Part shown: one piece after another, positions 49,820 through 57,899 of the stretch
How the letters are laid out: the number at the start of each line of letters is the position of its first letter
Numbering within the stretch: position 1 is the stretch's first letter
Assembly (NCBI GenBank): GCA_903917565.1
Contig: CAIXBB010000023.1
Span: 1-64,000, forward strand
Length of the DNA stretch: 64,000 nucleotides
Direction of reading: 5' to 3'
Source: an uncultured cyanobacterium
Lineage (GTDB): Bacteria > Cyanobacteriota > Cyanobacteriia > PCC-6307 > Cyanobiaceae
Translations under genes and position numbers: made by a program
Notes under the pieces: generated by a model
Told to the model about the DNA's origin: nothing
What the model saw: the letters and a program-made list of their open reading frames with translations, nothing else
Database searches by the model: none

Positions 49820-51137
49820 GGGGATCACCGAGATGGTCGAGACGGCCCGCCGCCGCCAGCAGCTCCCTTTCCGCCGCACCATCGCCCTCGCCACCGGAAT
49901 GGGGCCACTCGCTGCCGGCGCTGGCGTGGCGGAAGCGTTGCCCCAGCAGCCGGCGCAGATCCTCACCACGGCGGTGGCCCAGCCAGCGATCCAGCCGCCC
50001 GGCGGGGGCTCGCGGCGGTTCGGGCGGGTTCCCCGGCAGCGGGGCGAGCGCCAGCACCTGTCCGAGCGCTCGCCGCCAGGCCTCCAGGGAGGCCCCCTGG
50101 CTGTAGCGCCCGGCCACCAGGGCGTGGCCGCCCCTGGACAGCCGCTCCAGCAGCGCCGGTTGACGCAGCCGAGCCAGCTGGGCGGCGCCGGCGGCCCCAT
50201 CCCCGCAGGGGAACAGCAGGGCCGTGGCGTCGTGCTCCAGGGCGCCCTCCAGGCCTGACCCCACGTAGCGGCTACTCACCACTGCCATGCCGGAGGCCAT
50301 GGCCTGCCAGGCCACGATCGGGCCCGTCTCCCAGGCGGAGGTGATCACCAGGGCATGGTGATGGCCAAAGATCTGTTCCGCCAGTCGGCACTGGTCGACG
50401 TGGCCGAGCCATCGCACCCTGCCTCGCGCGATCCAGGGGGCCAGGGACGTCTCCAGGGCGGGGCGCTCGTCGCCGTCGCCGGCGATGCTGAGCTGCACGT
50501 CGATGCCCAGGGCCTGCAGAGCCGTCAGCAGTGGCGGGAGATCGTTCACCCGTTTCTGGGCCTGCTCCAGCCGGCCCACCCAGGCCAGCCGCAACGTTGC
50601 GGCTGGATCGCCGCTGGGGGCCTGCCAGGGCGGCACCGGCACGCCATAGGGGGCGTAGAGCACCCGGGCTGGATCGATCCCGCCCCGCTCGCTCGCCAGC
50701 CGGCAGGCCAGTCGATTGGTGGCGATCACCGCATCGATGCCGGCGCCGTGGCGCCGCAGGTCGTCGAAGTACTCCGTCTGCAGGGCGTGAAGGGTCATCA
50801 CCACCCGTCCGTGGAACCTCCCGCGCCGCCGGGACCGCTGGGCTGCAGGGTAGAGATCCACCAGGTTGACGCCGAGCACGAGCTGGGGGTTCAGCCTTTC
50901 CAGCAGGGCGGCGATGGCGCGGATCCTGCCTTCGGCGCTGCCGCTGGGGTTGGTGAGTGGTTGGGCCTCCAGCGCCGGATAGGCCTGGGCGTAAGGGCCA
51001 TGGCGGTGATGATCACCGTCGGGCACCGCCACCGTCACCTCGAGCCCGCCGGCCCGCAGCCCCGGCACCAGGTTCGCCAGCCAGTCCTGGACCCCGCCGA
51101 GCAGGTAGGCGGAGGGGGCGAGCACCAGCACCTTCAC
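49812..51137 (-). CDS. Glycosyltransferase family 4
   Basis: The 441-residue GT-B enzyme begins VLVLAPSAYLLGGVQDWLAN, with VMTLHALQTEYFDDLRRHG, LRLAWVGRLEQAQKRVNDLP, LSIAGDGDERPALETSLAPW, VRWLGHVDQCRLAEQIFGHH and SAWETGPIVAWQAMASGMAV. The usual E-x7-E is altered (ETGPIVAWQAM), so the second acidic residue is replaced by Gln; activity may still be retained, as some GT4 members vary here. An unstructured Gly/Arg-rich tail of about 50 residues follows the domain. GTG start, coupled by GTGA to the upstream GT2. Confidence 0.83.
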   Translation of the reverse strand: MKVLVLAPSAYLLGGVQDWLANLVPGLRAGGLEVTVAVPDGDHHRHGPYAQAYPALEAQPLTNPSGSAEGRIRAIAALLERLNPQLVLGVNLVDLYPAAQRSRRRGRFHGRVVMTLHALQTEYFDDLRRHGAGIDAVIATNRLACRLASERGGIDPARVLYAPYGVPVPPWQAPSGDPAATLRLAWVGRLEQAQKRVNDLPPLLTALQALGIDVQLSIAGDGDERPALETSLAPWIARGRVRWLGHVDQCRLAEQIFGHHHALVITSAWETGPIVAWQAMASGMAVVSSRYVGSGLEGALEHDATALLFPCGDGAAGAAQLARLRQPALLERLSRGGHALVAGRYSQGASLEAWRRALGQVLALAPLPGNPPEPPRAPAGRLDRWLGHRRGEDLRRLLGQRFRHASAGSEWPHSGGEGDGAAERELLAAAGRLDHLGDPRG

Positions 51138-52018
51138 GGCGTTCGATCCAGGTACACGACTCCGGCCCCGGACGCGAGCAGCGGCGGCACGGGCAGGTGC
51201 GGCAGGGGGGCGATGGGGCGCACGTGGTGGCCCAGCTGGCGGATGTAGACCCCCTCCGGCGCCGGGCAGCTCTCCCACTTGCGTAAGAAGCTCTCCTGGT
51301 TCGCGGAGGTGTACTTGCCCCAGACCCTTGCCGACTGGTCATCGAAGGAGGTGGTGACCGGATCGTCATTCGCATGGTGCAGGTAGGGGCAGTCCATCCC
51401 CACGATCCCGACGCCTGCAAGGGAGGCCCGGGCGGTGTAGTCCATGTCCTCGAAGCCGATGCCGCTGAAGCTCTGGTCGAAGGCGCCGATCCGCTCCCAG
51501 CAGTGGCGGCCGATGGCGAAGTGGGACCAGGTGTTGTTGAGCAGGGTGAGATCCACCGTTTCCCACGCCATGGTCTCCGCCCAGCGCCTCAGCCAAGGGT
51601 CGATACGCAGATCGTCGTTGAGCACCAGGGTGGTGGCCGTCGGGCTGGCTTGGAGCAGTTCGTTCCAGAGCTGGCAGAGCCCCACAACCCGATCGTGCAG
51701 CAGGAAGCGCCGATGGGGCGGCTCGCCGCTGGCCAGCTCGCCGCACATCCGCTTCAGATAACGGCTCTGGCTGGCCGGATCGCCGTGGCCATTGACGGCC
51801 ACCAGAATCGGCACCTCAGGAAAGCTGCGGCGCAGCGCGCGGTACAGGGGGCGGAAGTAGCTCTCGTAGCGGGCTTCGAAGGTGGTGATCGCGATCGTGA
51901 ACCGGTCGCCGAGCGGCCGCCGCGGGGGTATCAGGGCCCTCGGGATGCAGCCTCGGCTGCCGTGGAACACCGCCCGGGCAGCGAGGTAGAGGCGCAGATT
52001 GAGGGAGGAGCGGTTCAT
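51134..52018 (-). CDS. Glycosyltransferase family 2-like (GT-A)
   Basis: The 294-residue protein has FTIAITTFEARYESYFRPLY, VPILVAVNGHGDPASQSRYL, TTLVLNDDLRIDPWLRRWAE (metal motif NDD), GRHCWERIGAFDQSFSGIGF and EDMDYTARASLAGVG, the last being the catalytic ED-type region of GT-A enzymes. It diverges at the N-terminus from classic GT2 members, so the exact family is less sure. The ATG at 52018 lies 22 bp after the preceding GT4 gene. Confidence 0.78.
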   Translation of the reverse strand: MNRSSLNLRLYLAARAVFHGSRGCIPRALIPPRRPLGDRFTIAITTFEARYESYFRPLYRALRRSFPEVPILVAVNGHGDPASQSRYLKRMCGELASGEPPHRRFLLHDRVVGLCQLWNELLQASPTATTLVLNDDLRIDPWLRRWAETMAWETVDLTLLNNTWSHFAIGRHCWERIGAFDQSFSGIGFEDMDYTARASLAGVGIVGMDCPYLHHANDDPVTTSFDDQSARVWGKYTSANQESFLRKWESCPAPEGVYIRQLGHHVRPIAPLPHLPVPPLLASGAGVVYLDRTP

Positions 52019-52040
52019 GGGAGAGGGGATGGGTCCGGCC

Positions 52041-53162
52041 TTAGGAGCGCCCGAGGGTGCCGATCGCCTCCACCAGGGCGCGATAGCGCTCCTGGGGGCG
52101 GATGTGATCGTGGAAGCAGCGGGCACAGTCCTCACGCCGGGCGTCCAGGTCGGCCCCCAGATGATGGGCCGCCGCCAGGAAACCGGCGCGGTTGTCCACC
52201 ATCACGCCGCAGCCGAACTCCTCGACGAACTGAAAACTGGCCTGGCGGCTGCAGATCACCGGCACCCCCATGGCCAGGTACATGCACAGCCGGTTGGAGC
52301 TGACCCCCATGGCCTGGAACTGGGGCGCCGGATTGGTGTACACGGCCAGGCCGATGTCGTAACCGACGGCCGATCGCCAGGCCTCCTGCCACGACAACCG
52401 CTCGGTTTCGATGTGGAGCCTGCCCCCCAGGCTGAGGCGCCGCAGCAGATAGAGGGCCAGGGGATCCACCCCGAGGGGCTGGATCACGGCGCAGAGGGAG
52501 GGATCCGCGTGCAGGGCGTCGAGCAGCCAGTCGGCGCCGGCGGTGAGGTTGAAGCCCCCGGAGATGGCCAGGGTGAGGGCATCGGGCCCGATCCCCCAGC
52601 GCTGGCGAAGCTGCTGGCGCAGGGCCGGATCCCGCTCCGGCGGGTTGCGAAAGCAGCCCGGGTAGACCAGCACCGGCTGGGCCGGCGGGAGGCCGGCGTA
52701 GTCACGCACCAGCGGCACCCGGTGGGTGTCGTTGACGATGGTGAAGCGAGCTCGCCGGTAGGCGCTCAGGCAGAGCTGTTTCCAGCGTTCCGAGCGGGGA
52801 CCCCGGTAGCTGCCGGCGCGGATCTCATCTCCCAGCACGAAGGAGGGGCGACGGTGCAGACGGGCCAGCACGCCCACCACGGCGATCGGGTCCTCCGTGG
52901 TGCCCGAGAAACAGGCATAGCGGCGCCAGTGGGGACGCCAGGCCTGGCCGAGCAGCCAGCGCATCGAATAGGACACCGGGTGGGTGGTGACCCTCTCTCC
53001 GTACGGAGCGGTGCTGCCGCAGGGACCGGGGGCGAAGACGTGGACATCAAAGCCGTTCTCCAGCAGGGCGGAGATGATCGCCTCGTTGGGGGGCGAGTGC
53101 AGCAACTCCGGCACCAGCAGGAAGTGGGCGGCGATCGGCCTTGGTGGCGAGGGACCGGTCAT
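52041..53162 (-). CDS. Glycosyltransferase family 4-like
   Basis: The 373-residue GT-B protein begins with AAHFLLVPELLHSPPNEAII and FDVHVFAPGPCGS, and its donor half has LTLAISGGFNLTAGADWLLD, IQPLGVDP, VGYDIGLAVYTNPAPQFQAM, SSNRLCMYLAMGVPVICSRQ and FVEEFGCGVMVDNRAGFLAA. The S.RL..Y.AMG.PV pattern is typical of family 4/1 transferases of capsule loci. The acceptor is unknown. Gaps of 16 and 22 bp to its neighbours make this the loosest joint in the operon. Confidence 0.8.
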   Translation of the reverse strand: MTGPSPPRPIAAHFLLVPELLHSPPNEAIISALLENGFDVHVFAPGPCGSTAPYGERVTTHPVSYSMRWLLGQAWRPHWRRYACFSGTTEDPIAVVGVLARLHRRPSFVLGDEIRAGSYRGPRSERWKQLCLSAYRRARFTIVNDTHRVPLVRDYAGLPPAQPVLVYPGCFRNPPERDPALRQQLRQRWGIGPDALTLAISGGFNLTAGADWLLDALHADPSLCAVIQPLGVDPLALYLLRRLSLGGRLHIETERLSWQEAWRSAVGYDIGLAVYTNPAPQFQAMGVSSNRLCMYLAMGVPVICSRQASFQFVEEFGCGVMVDNRAGFLAAAHHLGADLDARREDCARCFHDHIRPQERYRALVEAIGTLGRS

Positions 53163-53178
53163 GGGGGAATGGATGGGG

Positions 53179-54063
53179 CTAGAGCGCTCTGGGGGTGCGG
53201 GTGGTGCTGAGGTCGGTGGGCAACTCCAGCTTGCCGGCGCCGTAGTCCTCCAGCAGGCGGTGGGTGTAGGAGCGGATGAAGTCCACCGGGAAGTCCTTGC
53301 GGCCGGGGGTCGGTGCCGTTTCACTCTTCTCCCGGGCGGCGATGCGGTCGTACCAGTTGTGGTAATGGGTGATCGTGCCGTCGAGGCCGTAGAAGTTGCC
53401 CAGGCCATAGCGCAGGTAGGCCAGCTCGTCGCTCCACACCGCGGGTGGCGATGACGGCTTGAACAATGGTTCGCTCGCCCGGTTGGAGACGTAGACGTCC
53501 ATGGGCACCCAGGCGAGCTGCCGCCGCTTCAGTTCCCGGGGCAGGTGGTGGGTGATGTGGGGACCATGGAAGTCGACCTCAAGCCGGGGCCGCGGCCAAC
53601 GCCCCTTGCGTCGCCAGTGGAGGCGCCGGCAGCGGCGGAACCGCTCCGTGTGCATCAGCAGGAAGGAGCTCTCCGGCATGCCGGCACCGAAGGGACGGGT
53701 CAGCGGTCCACAGCCGATGTCCTGGGGCGACACCAGCGCCACCCCTTCGCTGAGACGGGAACGGCAGAGGCTGAACCACTGCTGGGACAGGAGGATCACA
53801 TCCGCATGCAGCAGCAGGGTGTAAGGGGAGCGGGAACGGCCCAGCAGGGCATTGAGCGCGTCGGGCTGGCTGCAGGAGCGCTGCACCACCTCGGCCCCCC
53901 GCTCGCGGGCGATCGCCACGGAGCGGTCGGTGGAGCCGTTGTCCAGCACGCAGACGTGCGTGTCGAGGCCCCGCGTGGTGGCTCGAATCGCCTCCAGGCA
54001 GTGGGGCAGGAACAGCTCGCTGTTCCAGCTGGTGATGCCGACGAAGAGTTCAGGTGACGTCAT
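53179..54063 (-). CDS. Glycosyltransferase family 2
   Basis: The 294-residue protein has LFVGITSWNSELFLPHCLEA, VCVLDNGSTDRSVAIARERG, SRSPYTLLLHADVILLSQQW (HAD replaces the usual DxD context) and FHGPHITHHLPRELKRRQ. The C-terminal part (WSDELAYLRYGLGNFYGLDG, THYHNWYDRIA) is unusual for short GT2 enzymes and resembles rhamnosyl-type capsule GTs only in length. Coupled to the upstream GT2 by ATGA. Confidence 0.82.
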   Translation of the reverse strand: MTSPELFVGITSWNSELFLPHCLEAIRATTRGLDTHVCVLDNGSTDRSVAIARERGAEVVQRSCSQPDALNALLGRSRSPYTLLLHADVILLSQQWFSLCRSRLSEGVALVSPQDIGCGPLTRPFGAGMPESSFLLMHTERFRRCRRLHWRRKGRWPRPRLEVDFHGPHITHHLPRELKRRQLAWVPMDVYVSNRASEPLFKPSSPPAVWSDELAYLRYGLGNFYGLDGTITHYHNWYDRIAAREKSETAPTPGRKDFPVDFIRSYTHRLLEDYGAGKLELPTDLSTTRTPRAL

Positions 54064-54968
54064 GGTCTGGGGAGGAGCCGCATCCGTCGCAACAGCCGCA
54101 CAGGCAGCTGGCGCTCCAGGGACTGGAGGCGCTCGCCGAGGGCGGATTTCTCCGCCAGTAGCTGCTGCACCAGCCGCTCCAGGGGCTCGCTGGCTCCGTA
54201 GCGGGCGTAGATGGTGGCCAGCTCGGCTGGGAAGCGTTCCCCCTGGCGCCGGGTCTTCACGGTGGCGTAGTAGCGCATGGCCCCCAGTTTCTCCTGGGTG
54301 ACGAGACCCCTGCAGCAGCGCGAGAAGCGCCACCAGAGGTCGTAGTCCATCAGCAGGCTCAGGCCCTCGTCCACCCCGCCGGTCTCCTGCCAGAGGGAGG
54401 CGCTCCAGAAGCAGCTCTGCTGCAGCAGGAAGCAGTCGTTCTCGATGGCCAGCAGGGTCTGCTCCGATCCTTCCCGGGCGGGCACATGGCGCAGAAATTG
54501 CTGATCAGCACTGATGATGTCGCCGCTGCCGATCACCCATCGCCCGGCTGGATCGGCGGCGAAACACCCCAGCACGGTGCGGAAGGCTCCCGGCAGATAG
54601 AAGTCGTCGGAGTTGAGCCAGGCGAGGATCGAACCGCTGGCCCGGCGGAACCCCTTGTTGATGGCGTCCGACTGGCCCCTGTCGGGTTCGCTGATCAGCA
54701 CCCGGATCCAGGGGCGGTATCGCTCCAGCACCACCGGGGTGTCATCGGTGCTGCCTCCGTCCACCACGATGATCTCCACGTTGTCGTACCCCTGCCAGAG
54801 GATCGAGAGCAGGGTGTCCTCGATGAAGGCCCCCTGGTTGAGGGTGGGAATGACGATCGAGAAGAGCGGCCGCTCCGGATCGGCGTTGAACCGTTCGGGC
54901 ACGGCGATTGCTGCGTTCTCGGGCCAGCCGTAGAGGCGGCGGGAGCTGGCCAGGGGCACCTCAACCAC
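54060..54968 (-). CDS. Glycosyltransferase family 2
   Basis: The 302-residue enzyme has a classic GT2 core: LFSIVIPTLNQGAFIEDTLL, NVEIIVVDGGSTDDTPVVLE, SEPDRGQSDAINKGFRRASG, ILAWLNSDDFYLPGAFRTVL (NSDD metal motif) and LLMDYDLWWRFSRCCRG. The GTG at 54968 lies inside the end of the truncated GT gene (8-bp overlap). The tail (LLAEKSALGERLQSLERQLP) forms a short coiled coil. Substrate unknown. Confidence 0.88.
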   Translation of the reverse strand: MVEVPLASSRRLYGWPENAAIAVPERFNADPERPLFSIVIPTLNQGAFIEDTLLSILWQGYDNVEIIVVDGGSTDDTPVVLERYRPWIRVLISEPDRGQSDAINKGFRRASGSILAWLNSDDFYLPGAFRTVLGCFAADPAGRWVIGSGDIISADQQFLRHVPAREGSEQTLLAIENDCFLLQQSCFWSASLWQETGGVDEGLSLLMDYDLWWRFSRCCRGLVTQEKLGAMRYYATVKTRRQGERFPAELATIYARYGASEPLERLVQQLLAEKSALGERLQSLERQLPVRLLRRMRLLPRP

Positions 54969-55329
54969 GGCGGGGTCCGGCGGCAACGGCTCGTTCCATG
55001 AAGGCCAGCAGCTGGGGCGCCGGCCCATCGATGCGGGAGTGCTGGAACACCTTGGCCTGGCTGCGCTCCCCCTTTCTCCGACGGGTGTCCGGGTCAGCGC
55101 TGAGCCGGTGCAGGGCGACGGCGAAGGCCTCGAGACCAAGGAAGAGGGGATGGCTCGAGGCCGCGGCGGGGGCCGGGGCTTCGAAATCCGGCCGCAGGGA
55201 CCCTTCGCTGAGCAGCACCACGGCAGGATCGATGCCGCGCTCGTGTTGCATCAGCCAGCGCCACAGCCACAGCAGCAGCAGGGGAGCACCACTGCGGGTG
55301 GCCATGTGGGAGACGAACAGCACCCTCAT
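54961..55329 (-). pseudogene. Internally deleted family 4 glycosyltransferase
   Basis: The 122-residue product joins the two ends of a GT4 enzyme. Residues 1-55 are an acceptor-domain start (VLFVSHMATRSGAPLLLLWL, DPAVVLLSEGSLRPDFEAPA). Residues about 68-118 look like the extreme C-terminal helix region (AFAVALHRLSADPDTRRRKG, AKVFQHSRIDGPAPQLLAFM). The roughly 250 residues between them that would form the donor site and E-x7-E motif are missing, without breaking the reading frame. It cannot be catalytic. It is kept in the coupled chain: ATGA with the upstream asparagine-synthetase-like gene, 8-bp overlap with the downstream GT2, so loss of translation might be polar. Confidence 0.7.
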
Positions 55330-56876
55330 GGGGTGATCACCTGCTTCCAGAAGATCAGGGTGAGAAGGAAGGCCAGGGTTCGAGTCCGGTCGTTGCCATG
55401 GCGATGGGCGTCCAGAATCCCGCTCAGCAGTTCCGGATCCACCAGATCGTCGATCAGCCCGGCGTGGTCGAGCAGAAAGGTATGCATGCGGGGGTCGCGA
55501 TACCAGTCGGCGCTGAGGTCGTAGCTCACGTAGCGGGCCCGCCGCACGGGCGGCGTCCAGTAGAGGGGCGGGGCCTTGGCCAGCATGCGGCCCCGATCGA
55601 AGCCGTTCTCCTCGGGAAAAGTCAGCAGCTCGGGGCAGTTGCGGGAAATGGCATGGCGGTGCCAGTTGGAGCCCAGCTTCCAGCCATCGGAAAGATTCCA
55701 GATCGCTTCGATCCAGCGGCGGTCGTGGAAGGGGGAGCGCCAGGCGCTGGAGGCCCGGTACATGCGGATGCCGTTGGCGTAGAAGTTGGGCACCCGCTGT
55801 TCGAAGTAGTAGCGGGTCAGGCCTTCGAGGAATCCCCCCCGACAGAGGCCGGAGAGTTTGGCGGCCCGCCGGCTTCGGCCCTCCGCCACCAACTCGGCGG
55901 CCAGCGGAGGAGCCAGATGGCCCAGTTCCTCTGGCGAGAAGCTGGGGTGACGCTCCAGTTTCATCCGCCAGAACTGGCCCAGGGCGGCTTCGGGAGCCAC
56001 GGACGCGAGGCGGCCGAGCCAACCCCGGTCGAAGTAGTACGTACGGGCGAATTCCCCCAGCGTGCCGACGAAGAACGTGGCATCGGAGGGAATCTTGGCC
56101 CTCAGGGGATAAAGGAAGGTGTGCCAATGCCAGGCGGTCTTGGTGCCGTTGGTGAGGCTGGAGATGCTGGGCGCGTGGGCAAAGAAGTCATCGAGATCGA
56201 GGTTGATCAGCTGGTGGGGCAGATCAAAGCGCTGGGCGATGCGGCGGGCCACCTGGACGTCTGTCGCCTCCTCCCTCCCCATCGTGATCAGATGGGGGCG
56301 CAGTCCCTGTCGCAGCATCGACGCCAGGATCACCCTGGAATCGAACCCGCCCGAGAGGGAGAGATAGGGGTTGTCTCCCGCCAGCCGGAGCACTGCGGCG
56401 TTGAGCGCTTCGACGGCGGCGTCCGGGTCGGCTGGGGCCGCCGGGATCCGGTCGAGGACCGACTCGGAGCGGAGCGCCACGCGGCCGTCGGTGAAATGCA
56501 GGATGCTGCCGGGCGGGACCCGATGGATCTGCGAATGGAGCGTCTGGTTGTCCGTGAGGTTCTCCAGCTGGCAGAGATCGCCGAGGGCCTGCCAGTTCCA
56601 GCGCCACTCCAGGCCGCTGCGGCGCAGGATCTCCGCCACCTGGTCGCCATGGAAGAGGCGGCCGTCGTGCTCGGCGTAGTAGTAGTGCGTGGCCCCGACG
56701 GGTGAGGTGACCACCGTCACGTCCCCTGCATCGGTTTCGATCACCAGGGTGTATTCCCCTTCTGTCTGCGCCAGGGCGCGGCTGCCCTGGCGCAGGAAGC
56801 GCCCCAGCAGGTCCGCCTCCGTCGTGTCGCAATAGCCGATGCAGGTGAGTCGGTGGTCGCCGAGCTGGATGGTCAT
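55326..56876 (-). CDS. Asparagine-synthetase-like protein lacking the glutaminase Cys
   Basis: The 516-residue protein has a synthetase domain with the PP-loop SGGFDS at 175-180, preceded by PPGSILHF and DAAVEALNAAVLRLAGD, and followed by ITMGREEATDVQVARRIAQR. The N-terminal half keeps the shape of the glutaminase fold (EGEYTLVIETDAGDVTVVTS, GRLFHGDQVAEIL) but begins MTIQ instead of MCGI, so there is no Cys2 nucleophile. Such homologues (beta-lactam synthetase, lasso cyclases and capsule-locus proteins) activate a carboxylate with ATP and use a different nucleophile. A modified sugar acid is the likely substrate here, by context. ATGA-coupled on both sides. Confidence 0.82.
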   Translation of the reverse strand: MTIQLGDHRLTCIGYCDTTEADLLGRFLRQGSRALAQTEGEYTLVIETDAGDVTVVTSPVGATHYYYAEHDGRLFHGDQVAEILRRSGLEWRWNWQALGDLCQLENLTDNQTLHSQIHRVPPGSILHFTDGRVALRSESVLDRIPAAPADPDAAVEALNAAVLRLAGDNPYLSLSGGFDSRVILASMLRQGLRPHLITMGREEATDVQVARRIAQRFDLPHQLINLDLDDFFAHAPSISSLTNGTKTAWHWHTFLYPLRAKIPSDATFFVGTLGEFARTYYFDRGWLGRLASVAPEAALGQFWRMKLERHPSFSPEELGHLAPPLAAELVAEGRSRRAAKLSGLCRGGFLEGLTRYYFEQRVPNFYANGIRMYRASSAWRSPFHDRRWIEAIWNLSDGWKLGSNWHRHAISRNCPELLTFPEENGFDRGRMLAKAPPLYWTPPVRRARYVSYDLSADWYRDPRMHTFLLDHAGLIDDLVDPELLSGILDAHRHGNDRTRTLAFLLTLIFWKQVITP

Positions 56877-57802
56877 GGGTCCTGGGGCCTCAGCCTGCGG
56901 AGCATCTCTTTGCCTGCGTTCTTGATCCGGAAGCGCAGCGTCCCGAGTCGGTCGCCCACAGACGTGCTGGGGGCCCCCTCCAAGGGCAGGCTCGCCCAGG
57001 GCGTCTGCAGGCGAATCTCGAGGTAGCGTTGGCGCCAGGGGTGAGTGCAGCGATGGTGCCAGGGCTTGGCCACCCCTGACCCGGCGAAGTGGATCACGGC
57101 GGGACTGGTCCTGGCCGCCTCAGCCTGCCGGCCCTGGGGGGTGCCGGCATCGGTGTACTCCGGATGCATCCATAGATGGGGCAGGGCGTTGAAGCGCCAG
57201 TCGAGGGGCTGCCAGCGGGCCTCAAGCAGAGAATTGAGCACGTCCTGGTCCCAGTGCTTGATGCGCTCGGGATGGGTGCGGGCAAACTCCAGGCCCGTGG
57301 CCAGGATGTTCTCCCTGCGCCAGCGGCCCAGATCGATCAACATTGCTCCTGCGTTGAACACCAGGGAACCCTCTGCCAGGGAGAGGCGATTGCGGTCGAA
57401 CTCCTGGTTGTGTTCCTCCACCGCACCGATGCTGTTCTCACCCAGGGCCGATTCCCAGAGATCCAGCAGGGAGTCGACCACGATCAGGTCGGAATCCAGA
57501 TAGAGAACTTTCTCCACGGCATGGGGAAGGGCCGCGGGCAGCAGCAACCGGAAATAGGTGGCCAGGCTGATGTGGCCGAAAACCGGAAACCCAGCAAGCA
57601 TTTCTTCATCGAGCTGGATGAAGGAGACAGAAGGCAGGAAGTCACCGAGATAGGCCGCCAATCGAGCCCGCTCCCCGGCATCAATGACACCGTGAAGGAT
57701 GTAAACACTGATCGACTCAGCTGGATTAGAAAGCTGAAGGGACTTCAGCATTACGGCGCAATGCCGGATGTAATTGTTGTCGATCGTGCAGGCGATGATC
57801 AT
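56873..57802 (-). CDS. Glycosyltransferase family 8
   Basis: The 309-residue retaining GT-A enzyme has IIACTIDNNYIRHCAVMLKS, VFGHISLATYFRLLLPAALP, KVLYLDSDLIVVDSLLDLW (DxD metal motif), FNAGAMLIDLGRWRRENI, DQDVLNSLLE and VIHFAGSGVAKPWHH, the complete GT8 pattern of LPS galactosyl/glucosyl transferases. It is the first gene of the uninterrupted coupled run that extends to 40066 and lies 97 bp after the ABC transporter gene. Gene composition is slightly more AT-rich than its neighbours. Confidence 0.92.
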   Translation of the reverse strand: MIIACTIDNNYIRHCAVMLKSLQLSNPAESISVYILHGVIDAGERARLAAYLGDFLPSVSFIQLDEEMLAGFPVFGHISLATYFRLLLPAALPHAVEKVLYLDSDLIVVDSLLDLWESALGENSIGAVEEHNQEFDRNRLSLAEGSLVFNAGAMLIDLGRWRRENILATGLEFARTHPERIKHWDQDVLNSLLEARWQPLDWRFNALPHLWMHPEYTDAGTPQGRQAEAARTSPAVIHFAGSGVAKPWHHRCTHPWRQRYLEIRLQTPWASLPLEGAPSTSVGDRLGTLRFRIKNAGKEMLRRLRPQDP

Positions 57803-57899
57803 TTGAGAATTCCCATCGTGATGGAGAACTCTCTAGGCAAGGATCGAGCCATGGGATGCTCACGATCGAGCCGGTTCATTGTCGTCAGGTTGGCGGCCA

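Noticed and set aside
49812-50344. Extended open frames on the plus strand opposite the GT genes near 48.8-50.3 kb
   Set aside because: They are antisense to clearly motif-bearing glycosyltransferases and have no recognisable domain.
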